A DNA stretch of 8,712 nt from Candidatus Sulfopaludibacter sp. SbA3. GTDB taxonomy: Bacteria > Acidobacteriota > Terriglobia > 2-12-FULL-54-10. The stretch is from positions 1-8,712 of the forward strand of contig CAMBEY010000115.1 in assembly GCA_945865705.1 (NCBI GenBank). The letters run 5' to 3'. Under the pieces are notes generated by a model, which saw only the letters and a program-made list of their open reading frames with translations, searched no databases and was not told the origin of the DNA. The translations under genes and the position numbers were made by a program. Below, piece after piece: positions 1-6,424 of this stretch. The first letter of the stretch is position 1. Every line of letters begins with the position of its first letter.

Positions 1-117
1 GTACAACAACGCGTTGAGCACCTGCAAGTTGGAGAGACTAACATTGCCCCGCTGCCGCGGCAGGCTGGGTTCGATACGAAGGTACTGGGCCTCGGTGATT
101 TCCATATCCCGAAGCAT
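1..117 (-). CDS. IS5-family DDE transposase, N-terminal fragment cut by the window edge
   Basis: Read on the minus strand from an ATG at 117-115, the frame stays open for 39 codons to base 1 and continues outside the window. The peptide begins MLRDMEITEAQYLRIEPSLP and goes on with RQRGNVSLSNLQVLNALLY. I recognise this as the N-terminus of IS5-family transposases (DUF4096-type helix-turn-helix region), where MEIT..QY, LP.QRGNVSLSNL and NA.LY are typical; the next residues in the family are usually VAEHGCKWRGLP. The annotated family start may be the second Met (codon at 105-103), since neither ATG has a clear Shine-Dalgarno sequence. The protein would bind the insertion-sequence ends and catalyse transposition with a DDE catalytic domain that lies outside the window. 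Nothing here shows whether the full element is intact. Recognition rests on remembered family sequences. Confidence 0.8.
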   Translation of the reverse strand, partial: MLRDMEITEAQYLRIEPSLPRQRGNVSLSNLQVLNALLY

Positions 118-152
118 ACCACATTATTCTATTTAGTGTTAACACGCCCCAG
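118..152. mobile_element. Probable terminal segment of the IS5-family element
   Basis: IS5-type transposase genes normally start within some tens of bases of an element end, so the end adjoining the fragment at 1-117 should fall in this AT-richer stretch. It contains a perfect 10-base palindrome, GTGTTAACAC (136-145), followed by CGCCCC, then a second short palindrome GAATATTC at 152-159. A terminal inverted repeat including CGTGTTAACAC would fit. The other end of the element is not in the window, so neither the exact boundary nor the target duplication can be defined. The right boundary given here is a guess. Confidence 0.4.
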
Positions 153-192
153 AATATTCGTCTGCCCATCGTAGTTGATCGTGGGAATTACC

Positions 193-197
193 AGGAG
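193..197 (+). promoter_or_regulatory. Ribosome binding site of the GH9 gene
   Basis: AGGAG lies five bases before the ATG at 203, a near-ideal Shine-Dalgarno sequence that supports this start. No convincing -35/-10 pair is visible between the likely insertion-sequence end and this site. A TTGATC at 175-180 has no room for a -10 before the start codon. Confidence 0.75.
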
Positions 198-202
198 AAC
201 CA

Positions 203-2617
203 ATGCCATCTAAAATTCGCAAGCGCTCCGCTCTGGAATTCATCCGTATTCAGGTCGTGCAGATACTTCTGCTACTGATCATCTGCGGAACGGCGGCACA
301 TGCCGCAGGGGCCATTTACACTTCGCAACTGGGCTACACCGCGGGCGATCCGAAGATCGCCGTGCTGGCCGTCACCACCGGCACCAGCGTGCAGCGCTCC
401 TTCCGTGTGCTCGGTTGGCCGAGCGGAAACGAAGTCTTTGCCAGCGGATTGAATGATGCGATCCCCTATCCCGGCGGCTGGTTCGGCAATGACGCAACCG
501 GCGACACCTATCTGCTCGACTTCTCCCTGGCCACGCCGGCGAGCGGCAACTACCGCGTCGAGAGCAACGGTTACTACTCCGCGCCGTTCGCGATCGGCCC
601 GAACGTCTATGACGTCGCGCGCCTGCGCCCGCTCGAATTCTTCCGCGTGGAGATGTCCGGCGTGCCCTATAGCTGGGTCTCGCTCGATGGCTCCATTGGC
701 GGCCATGGCGCGGATCACATGGATGACGCGCGCCAGGCCACGCGCAAGGACAAAGGTGGCGGCGACACCGCTCTCATCCAGCAGGACTATCTCGCGCTGC
801 CCGGCGGACGGCTGGATGTCTCCGGCGGCTGGTCCGACGCCGGCGATTACAACAAGTACATGGGCAACACGCCTTGGGCGGCCTATCTGTTGCTGCTGAC
901 GCTCGAAGAGAACTCCGCCTACTGGTCCGCTGTGGACGACAATCACAACGGCGTCCCCGACCTCCGCGAAGTGGTGCGCCCCGCGCTCGACTGGATGCTC
1001 AAGATGCAGCACACGGACGGCTCCACCTACGAGCGTGTATTTAACGGATTCACCGGGCAGTTCGACGGCCGCCCTGATTTAGAGACTGACAACATTCCGG
1101 GCAACGCCGCCGACCGCCCGCTCGACACCGACCGCTTCGCCGACATCACCGCCAAATCCGTTTACGCATTTGCGGCGGGCTATCGCATCTTCGGCGACCA
1201 GCGCTATCGCGACGCCGCCGTGCGCGCATGGGACTGGGCCTTCGCTAATCAGACGCGCGTCAAAGCGAAAATTTACGGCGGCGGAATTTACTTCGGCGAT
1301 GTCGAGATCGGCTTGACGCTCGGCGCGCTGGAACTGCAACGGACGCTGACCAATCCCGATGCCAAGTACATGAACTATGCCAACACGCATGTGCGCAGCC
1401 ATCTGGACGCCGCCAACTGGACCAGCCCCAGCTCGTGGGACTATCAGCAATCCTACGCGCTGATGCGTTACTACGACTTGGCCAGCGCCGCCGACAAGGC
1501 GCGCATCATCGCGCAGATGGAAGGCCGCTGGGATTTCGGCATCAGCAAACAAAACGCCAACGCTTATCGCATGAACGATGAGTGGCTCTACGGCGACTTC
1601 GGCCAGAATGAAAACTCCACCTCCGGCGCAGGCGACGCGTTGTGGCTCTACGGCAAAAGCAGCAGGGCTGACAAGCGCAAGTACTACGACTACGCGGTGA
1701 ATCAGATGTCGTGGGTTTTCGGCCGCAATCCCTTTGGCGAATCCTGGCTGGCCACGCCGCTGGTGTCGGAGTACACCCGCGTGCCGCACTGGCGCGCCAC
1801 GGCGAAGCATCCCATCGAGGGCGTAGTCGTTCCCGGCGCAACGGATCGCAACAGCAATGGCCGCCCAGACTACACCGACACAGGCGACTGGTTTTACAGC
1901 GAGCCTACCATCAACCAGCAGGCCATGTTCCTGCGCGTGATGACTGCGCTCTACCTGGCCTCTGGAGGCGTGGTGAATCCGAATCCTGATCCCCCGCCGG
2001 CCGTGTCCATCACCTCGCCCGTGGATGGCTCCACGGTCAGCGGCAGCATCGTGATCGCGGCGAATGTAAGTGACTCCGGCGGCGTGAGTACGGTGAACTA
2101 TCGCGTGGATAACGGCACGGCGCAGACGATGCTGTTGCAGTCCGGCGGTACTGTGAATAACGGCGTGTGGCAGGCGAGCCTAAGCACGATGGCGCTGGCC
2201 GACGGCGTGCGCAAGATCACCGTCATCGCCACCGATACCATCGCGCAGCAGTCCAGCCCCTTCGTCAACGTGAATGTGCGCAACAGCGCGCAGCAGGCTC
2301 TGCACGTTGAGCGCATTGATGTGGCGCTGCTCCAGAAGGGCGGGTCGCGCATTCAGGGCCGCGGCGACATCTTCATTTACGACGCCTTCGGCATCCCCGT
2401 TTCCGACGCGACGGTTACCGGCCACTGGACGGGAGCAGCCAACGACACCTTCACCGTCACCACCGACGCGACCGGCAAAGCGCAGGACTTCTCTAACTCC
2501 TCGTCGGCGCCCAGCGGCAGCGTGTTCACCTGCGTGGTGGATTCGGTGAGCAAGTCCGGGTGGCAGTACAGTCCGGCGGCCAACAAGCAGAACTCCGGGT
2601 CCGCAATCGTTCCCTAG
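203..2617 (+). CDS. Secreted glycoside hydrolase family 9 enzyme (probable endo-beta-1,4-glucanase) with two C-terminal beta-sandwich modules
   Basis: An 804-residue enzyme predicted to cleave beta-1,4-glucosidic bonds by inversion outside the cytoplasm. Residues 1-34 form a signal peptide (KIRKR, hydrophobic QILLLLIICG, cleavage near AAHA|AG). Residues about 37-131 look like the CelD_N Ig-like domain (start IYTSQLGYTAGDPK). Residues about 137-587 are the GH9 (alpha/alpha)6 barrel. Its motif GGWSDAGDYNKY supplies the two catalytic-water aspartates D212 and D215; YSEPTINQQAMF supplies the proton donor E567; VPHWR supplies the conserved H529. DDNHNGVPD (245-253) is a typical GH9 Ca-binding-type loop. 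Residues about 598-692 resemble a bacterial Ig domain (VSITSPVDGSTVSG), and about 698-795 resemble the invasin/Big_1-like module found at the end of secreted hydrolases. No dockerin or recognisable CBM is present. GH9 also contains exo-beta-glucosaminidases and cellobiohydrolases, so the exact substrate is not certain. The start is fixed by AGGAG and the signal peptide. Confidence 0.93.
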   Translation: MPSKIRKRSALEFIRIQVVQILLLLIICGTAAHAAGAIYTSQLGYTAGDPKIAVLAVTTGTSVQRSFRVLGWPSGNEVFASGLNDAIPYPGGWFGNDATGDTYLLDFSLATPASGNYRVESNGYYSAPFAIGPNVYDVARLRPLEFFRVEMSGVPYSWVSLDGSIGGHGADHMDDARQATRKDKGGGDTALIQQDYLALPGGRLDVSGGWSDAGDYNKYMGNTPWAAYLLLLTLEENSAYWSAVDDNHNGVPDLREVVRPALDWMLKMQHTDGSTYERVFNGFTGQFDGRPDLETDNIPGNAADRPLDTDRFADITAKSVYAFAAGYRIFGDQRYRDAAVRAWDWAFANQTRVKAKIYGGGIYFGDVEIGLTLGALELQRTLTNPDAKYMNYANTHVRSHLDAANWTSPSSWDYQQSYALMRYYDLASAADKARIIAQMEGRWDFGISKQNANAYRMNDEWLYGDFGQNENSTSGAGDALWLYGKSSRADKRKYYDYAVNQMSWVFGRNPFGESWLATPLVSEYTRVPHWRATAKHPIEGVVVPGATDRNSNGRPDYTDTGDWFYSEPTINQQAMFLRVMTALYLASGGVVNPNPDPPPAVSITSPVDGSTVSGSIVIAANVSDSGGVSTVNYRVDNGTAQTMLLQSGGTVNNGVWQASLSTMALADGVRKITVIATDTIAQQSSPFVNVNVRNSAQQALHVERIDVALLQKGGSRIQGRGDIFIYDAFGIPVSDATVTGHWTGAANDTFTVTTDATGKAQDFSNSSSAPSGSVFTCVVDSVSKSGWQYSPAANKQNSGSAIVP

Positions 2618-2641
2618 GCCTGATTCGCCGGCGATGAGCGA

Positions 2642-2672
2642 GGAGTCAGGGGAGAGAACCTCTCCTAACTCC
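2642..2672 (+). terminator. Hairpin after the GH9 gene, possible terminator
   Basis: GGAGT (2642-2646) pairs with ACTCC (2668-2672), and inside it GGAGAG (2651-2656) pairs with CTCTCC (2660-2665) around an AAC loop. A competing outer pairing is GCGAGG (2638-2643) with CCTCGC (2675-2680). The only T-run, eight Ts at 2704-2711, sits about 30 bases downstream rather than at the stem base, so this is not a canonical intrinsic terminator. It may instead be a processing or mRNA-end hairpin. Transcription could continue into the receptor gene. Confidence 0.35.
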
Positions 2673-2745
2673 CGCCTCGCTTTCCGCGCCGCCAACAAGA
2701 CTCTTTTTTTTCTCCGCCCTTCCTAGTAAACTAACTTCCGATCAA

Positions 2746-2754
2746 GGGAGAGGA
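2746..2754 (+). promoter_or_regulatory. Ribosome binding site of the TonB-dependent receptor gene
   Basis: The purine-rich GGGAGAGGA ends seven bases before the ATG at 2762 and gives a good Shine-Dalgarno match. This supports the start that carries the signal peptide. Confidence 0.7.
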
Positions 2755-2761
2755 CCAATCC

Positions 2762-5700
2762 ATGCTTACAAAAACTTATGTGTCGACAGTCGTCCGCTCG
2801 CTGCTGGCGCTTATCGCGCTGACGGGCGGCATCATCGCTTCACCGGCGCTGCCTAGCCTTTATGCCCAAGGCACCACCGGCTCTATCGCGGGCACCGTGA
2901 AAGATCCCAGCGACGCGGTGCTGCCCGGCGTGGCCATTCGCGCGACGAATAACGAGACGGGCATCTCGCGCACCACCGTAACCGGCGGGCGCGGCGAGTA
3001 CCGCCTGCCCTCGCTGCCGTCGGGCAACTACACGCTGGAGGCCAGCCTCTCCGGCTTCCAGACCGACGTGCGTCAGGGCATCCAGATGTCCATTGGTCGC
3101 GACGCGGTGGTCGACTTCGCGCTGCGCGTCGGCGACGTTGCCGAGCGCATCACGGTAACAGCAGAAGCGCCGCTGATCGAGACCACCACGGCCACCGTCA
3201 GCGGCCTGGTTAGCCCCGAGCAGATGCGCGACATCCCGCTGAACGCGCGCAGCTTCCTGGATCTGGTCCCGCTACAGACCGGCGCGGTGATTGCCTCGGC
3301 TGGCGCTCAGGTCTCCTCGCACGGTTACGGGCAGAAGATTTCGATCTCCGGCACGCGCTATAGCTCCAACGTATTTCTGCTGGATGGCGCGGTGACCAAC
3401 GACTTCTTCAACGGCGCAGGCTCCGCGGCGGGCACCGTCGCCGGTGTCGAGACGGTGCGCGAGTTCCGCGTCATCACCAACGCCTTCGACGCCGAGTACG
3501 GTCGCCACACCGGCGGCGTCATCAGCGCCATCACCAAGTCCGGCAACAATTCGTTCCACGGCTCGTTGTTTGAGTTCTTGCGCAACGATAATCTCGATGC
3601 GCCGCGCTGGGAAGACAACGCCTTCGCCAAGCTGATCAACAACGTCCCCATCACCGGCGTCAAGCCGGAGTTCCGCCGCAATCAATTTGGCGGAACGCTC
3701 GGCGGGCCCATCGTGCGCGACAATACGTTTTTCTTCGGCAGCTTTGAAGGACTGCGCGAGGCCCAGGCTTCGACGCAGGTTTTTGTGGTGCCCGGCGATC
3801 TGCCGCGCAATGGCATCGTACCCACCGCTGCGGGCGCGCGCACTTCGGTTCCCGTGAACGCCTCCGTGCGGCCCTACTTGAACGCTTATCCGCGCGCCAC
3901 CGTTCCCTGCGCGGGTTCCGTCCCGGCGCAGTGCGCGGGCCCGGATGCGCCGTTTGACCGCGCGGACGGATCGGCCCAGTTCGCCGCCTCGTCCAACCGC
4001 GTTACCGACCAGAACTTTTATACGGCCCGCATCGATCATCGCTTCACGGACTCCGACTCCATCTTCGGTCGCGTAACCGTGGACGATGCCACGCGCGACA
4101 CGCCGCTAGTCAGCGGTTTTAATACGACGGAACAGACGGGCACGGGCAGCCGCTTTATTACCGCCGAGCAGACTCACATCTACTCACCCGCGTTGTTGGG
4201 CGCGACTCACTTCTCATTCAGCCGCACTCACAACACGGCGTATGATCGCGGCATCGAGGGTTTTGAGTTTCCGCTCTTCACCTTCGGTGGCGCGCCCGAC
4301 GTTCCCGGCCGCATCACCATCGGCGGCGGCTATGCCGGATGGGGAGGAAATAATTTCAATCCCAAGGATTTCGTGCAGAATCTATTCCAGTTTAAGGAAG
4401 ATTTTCATCTGACCGCCGGTCGCCACTCCGCCAAGATGGGCTTCTACTTCGAGCGTATCCAATACAACATGCGCTCCGACGTGAATGCCGGCGGGACCTT
4501 TGCCTTTGCCAATCTGACCTCATTCCTGAACCGGCAGGTGAACACCGCGACCTTTATTCAGCCGGGTTCGGACAACATTCGCGGCTGGCGCGAAAATCTT
4601 TCCGCACTCTACTTGCAGGATGATTTCACGATTCGTCCCGGCCTGACCGTGAACGTCGGCGTGCGCTATGAGTTCATCAATGTGCCCACGGAAGTAAACG
4701 GCAAGACGGCCACCATCCGCGACCTGACTCCCGCGCACCTCTACACCGTGCAGCCCCATCAGACCGACGTGGGTGATCCCTACTTCCTGAACCCGTCGCT
4801 GCGCAACTTCGCTCCGAGAGTTGGATTGGCCTGGTCGCCGTTTGCCGGTGGCAAGACCTCCATTCGTAGTGGCTTTGGAGTGTTTCACGAGCAGATACTT
4901 CCGAGTTACTTCGTCCTTCCCGGAGTACGCTCCGCGCCATTCTACTCAGTGACTGGATTGTCGCAAAATGACGTAGTCATCGACTTCCCTAACTCCTATC
5001 AGTCACAAGTCAGTCAGGGAACCATCGGCGCTTCCCGGCCGCAAATTGACGGCTGGGAGTATTACATCTCGCAGCCCGCGGTGTACAAGTGGAATCTGGA
5101 CATCCAGCAGCAGCTCGGCGCCAGCACCACCTTCAGCGCCGGCTACGCGGCCAGCCGCGGCACGCACATCATGCGCGGCTCGCTGTTCCTGAACACCACT
5201 CCGACCACCGAGATCGGCGGGCGGCAGTTTGTCCTGATACAACAGAACATACCGAATCAGGCCTGGGACCGTATGCGCTTCCCGGCGTTTGACGCGGCCA
5301 GTAACTACCACTCACTCCAGATGAAGTTTGATCAGAAAGTAGGCCAGCGTCTCCAGATACACGCGGCGCACACTTACTCGAAGGCCACCGATGAAGGCTC
5401 GACCATTCAGGGCGGCGCCGACTTTGGCGTGGCCGACCGCACCGCCTACCGGCGCACCAAGGAGCGCGGACTGGCGGCCTATGATGTCCGGCACAGCTTC
5501 TACACCAATTTCATTTACGATCTGCCCGGCGAAAACCTGAGCGGCCCGTCGAAGCACTTGTTGAGCGGCTGGGGCCTGGCCGGCCTGCTGCGCCTGAACA
5601 GCGGCTATCCCATGAATGTCTCCGCCGCCACGCCCACCACGGCGGCGGTAGCCGCGACGCCGGGGTCTCCGGCCATCGCTGCGCGCGCCTATCAGTTCGT

Positions 5701-6145
5701 CAACGGCAGCACCGTGAGCCTGAAGGCGGGCGGCAACACCAATCCCATCAGCAAGCAGAATCCGGATCAATATTTCGACGTGAGTCAGTTTGAATATCCC
5801 GAGGTCTGCGTCGCGGTTTCGTGTAGCCCGCAGGGCGGCTACTTCGGCAACCTGGGCCGCAGCACAATGATTAGCCCCGGCATCGCCAACGTGGATTTCA
5901 CGCTCACCAAAGACACTTCGCTGGCCAGCCTGGGCGAGGCGGGGAAGCTCCAGTTCCGCGCGGAGTTCTTCAACGTACTCAATCGCCCGAACTTTTCAAC
6001 GCCTGGTTTGGGCCTGTTCACCTTCACCGCGCCAAGCGCCGCCAACGTGAACGGCGCGGCGGTCCGCGTAGCCACCGCCGGTCGCATCACCAGCACAGCA
6101 TTGAACGCGCGGCAAATCCAGTTCGCGCTGAAGTTGCTGTTCTAA
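2762..6145 (+). CDS. TonB-dependent outer-membrane receptor, carboxypeptidase-regulatory (Oar-like) type
   Basis: An 1127-residue outer-membrane beta-barrel protein, within the 1000-1200 residue size usual for the expanded Acidobacteriota family. Residues 1-35 are a signal peptide (SLLALIALTGGII, cleavage LYA|Q). Residues about 38-122 form a carboxypeptidase-regulatory-like domain (GSIAGTVKDPSDAVLPGV, GEYRLPSLPSGNYTL, SGFQTD). Residues about 128-260 are the plug (AERITVTAEAPLIETTTATV, DIPLNARSFLDLVPLQTG, VETVREFRVITNAFDAEYGR, GGVISAITKSGNN). The rest is the barrel, with the family hallmark FRRNQFGGTLGGPIV (305-319) and a C-terminal strand QIQFALKLLF ending in Phe, as expected for BAM-dependent insertion. 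No distinct TonB box is evident after the signal peptide. The substrate cannot be read from sequence; oligosaccharides from the preceding GH9 enzyme are one possibility by neighbourhood only. It could be cotranscribed with the GH9 gene (144-base gap) or have its own promoter. Confidence 0.93.
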   Translation: MLTKTYVSTVVRSLLALIALTGGIIASPALPSLYAQGTTGSIAGTVKDPSDAVLPGVAIRATNNETGISRTTVTGGRGEYRLPSLPSGNYTLEASLSGFQTDVRQGIQMSIGRDAVVDFALRVGDVAERITVTAEAPLIETTTATVSGLVSPEQMRDIPLNARSFLDLVPLQTGAVIASAGAQVSSHGYGQKISISGTRYSSNVFLLDGAVTNDFFNGAGSAAGTVAGVETVREFRVITNAFDAEYGRHTGGVISAITKSGNNSFHGSLFEFLRNDNLDAPRWEDNAFAKLINNVPITGVKPEFRRNQFGGTLGGPIVRDNTFFFGSFEGLREAQASTQVFVVPGDLPRNGIVPTAAGARTSVPVNASVRPYLNAYPRATVPCAGSVPAQCAGPDAPFDRADGSAQFAASSNRVTDQNFYTARIDHRFTDSDSIFGRVTVDDATRDTPLVSGFNTTEQTGTGSRFITAEQTHIYSPALLGATHFSFSRTHNTAYDRGIEGFEFPLFTFGGAPDVPGRITIGGGYAGWGGNNFNPKDFVQNLFQFKEDFHLTAGRHSAKMGFYFERIQYNMRSDVNAGGTFAFANLTSFLNRQVNTATFIQPGSDNIRGWRENLSALYLQDDFTIRPGLTVNVGVRYEFINVPTEVNGKTATIRDLTPAHLYTVQPHQTDVGDPYFLNPSLRNFAPRVGLAWSPFAGGKTSIRSGFGVFHEQILPSYFVLPGVRSAPFYSVTGLSQNDVVIDFPNSYQSQVSQGTIGASRPQIDGWEYYISQPAVYKWNLDIQQQLGASTTFSAGYAASRGTHIMRGSLFLNTTPTTEIGGRQFVLIQQNIPNQAWDRMRFPAFDAASNYHSLQMKFDQKVGQRLQIHAAHTYSKATDEGSTIQGGADFGVADRTAYRRTKERGLAAYDVRHSFYTNFIYDLPGENLSGPSKHLLSGWGLAGLLRLNSGYPMNVSAATPTTAAVAATPGSPAIAARAYQFVNGSTVSLKAGGNTNPISKQNPDQYFDVSQFEYPEVCVAVSCSPQGGYFGNLGRSTMISPGIANVDFTLTKDTSLASLGEAGKLQFRAEFFNVLNRPNFSTPGLGLFTFTAPSAANVNGAAVRVATAGRITSTALNARQIQFALKLLF

Positions 6146-6191
6146 GAGCGGGGAATGGGCAATAGGGAGAACCCAAACGCAAACCAGTAGG

Positions 6192-6212
6192 GGACAGGCC
6201 TCCGGCCTGTCC
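6192..6212. repeat. 21-base palindromic repeat, copy 1
   Basis: Arms GGACAGGCC and GGCCTGTCC are perfect 9-base inverted repeats around TCC. The sequence is the exact reverse complement of the copy at 6294-6314, and the preceding GTAGG extends the similarity with one base difference. It lies 46 bases after the receptor stop codon. It looks like a REP-like intergenic repeat and would form a very stable RNA hairpin that could stabilise or end the receptor transcript. Confidence 0.8.
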
Positions 6213-6220
6213 TCTAGAAG

Positions 6221-6244
6221 GGGCCGGAGGCCCGCGGGGTTTTT
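6221..6244 (+). terminator. GC-rich hairpin followed by five Ts, possible terminator of the receptor gene
   Basis: GGGCC (6221-6225) pairs with GGCCC (6229-6233) around GGA, followed by GCGGGG and then TTTTT (6240-6244). The core GGCCGGAGGCC is the same as the centre of the palindrome at 6294-6314, so this may be a degenerate third copy of that repeat. The seven bases between stem and T-run weaken the terminator call. Confidence 0.4.
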
Positions 6245-6293
6245 GCCCGTGGATTTTTGGACGACGCGCACGTTTCAAATCCAATGCAAAAGC

Positions 6294-6314
6294 GGACAGG
6301 CCGGAGGCCTGTCC
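6294..6314. repeat. 21-base palindromic repeat, copy 2 (inverted relative to copy 1)
   Basis: GGACAGGCC-GGA-GGCCTGTCC is self-complementary apart from its three central bases and is the exact reverse complement of copy 1 at 6192-6212. CCTAC follows it, mirroring the GTAGG before copy 1. The 81 bases between the two copies could be looped out if the copies pair with each other. Confidence 0.8.
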
Positions 6315-6327
6315 CTACCTGCGCGGC

Positions 6328-6355
6328 AATCCGCTTCCTTTCCGTAGCGGATTTT
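6328..6355 (+). terminator. Intrinsic terminator-like hairpin upstream of the propeller gene
   Basis: AATCCGCT (6328-6335) pairs perfectly with AGCGGATT (6346-6353) around a 10-base loop, and the stem runs straight into TTTT (6352-6355). This is the most canonical terminator shape in the gap. It probably stops read-through from the receptor gene, because it lies just upstream of the predicted promoter of the next gene and is therefore not part of that gene's leader. Confidence 0.5.
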
Positions 6356-6358
6356 CCT

Positions 6359-6385
6359 TTGCCATTTCCATGAATCGTATATAAT
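6359..6385 (+). promoter_or_regulatory. Predicted sigma-70-type promoter for the propeller gene
   Basis: A perfect -10 hexamer TATAAT lies at 6380-6385, inside an AT-rich patch of an otherwise GC-rich region. The best -35 is TTGCCA at 6359-6364 (five of six to TTGACA) with a short 15-base spacer; TTTGCC at 6358-6363 gives 16 bases but a poorer match. Transcription would start near 6392, giving a leader of about 33 bases. Confidence 0.55.
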
Positions 6386-6405
6386 CAACCGCGACGTTCG
6401 CACCT

Positions 6406-6420
6406 GTTACCACTGGTAAC
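6406..6420. promoter_or_regulatory. Perfect inverted repeat GTTACC-ACT-GGTAAC, candidate operator or leader hairpin
   Basis: GTTACCACTGGTAAC has 6-base perfect arms around ACT. It lies just downstream of the predicted transcription start and ends four bases before the ATG at 6425, replacing the place where a Shine-Dalgarno would be expected. Two readings fit: a binding site for a dimeric repressor (GntR- or LacI-like sites have this form), or a small RNA hairpin near the start codon. The regulator is unknown. Confidence 0.45.
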
Positions 6421-6424
6421 GCTC

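Noticed and set aside
272..1012. Long minus-strand open frame (246 codons) opposite the GH9 gene
   Set aside because: It lies wholly inside a well-supported gene, its composition (Ala, Arg, Val, Gly rich, no recognisable motif) is what the complement of GC-rich codons gives, and it lacks a start context. The frames at 1079-1810 and 2180-2698 (minus) are rejected for the same reason.
1844..1872. Dockerin or thrombospondin-3-like repeat suggested by DRNSNGRPD
   Set aside because: A dockerin would need two paired calcium repeats of about 22 residues with flanking helices; here the motif is single and embedded in the GH9 catalytic domain before E567.
3272..4039. Minus-strand open frame (255 codons) opposite the receptor gene
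   Set aside because: A shadow of the receptor coding sequence; the plug-domain motifs on the plus strand are unmistakable. The frames at 4520-4888, 5003-5311 and 5312-5770 (minus) are the same kind of artefact.
6146..6180. Short G-rich tandem pattern GGGGAATGGGCAATAGGGAG after the receptor stop codon
   Set aside because: Only about two or three degenerate units of seven bases, too short and imperfect to call a repeat array or G-quadruplex.
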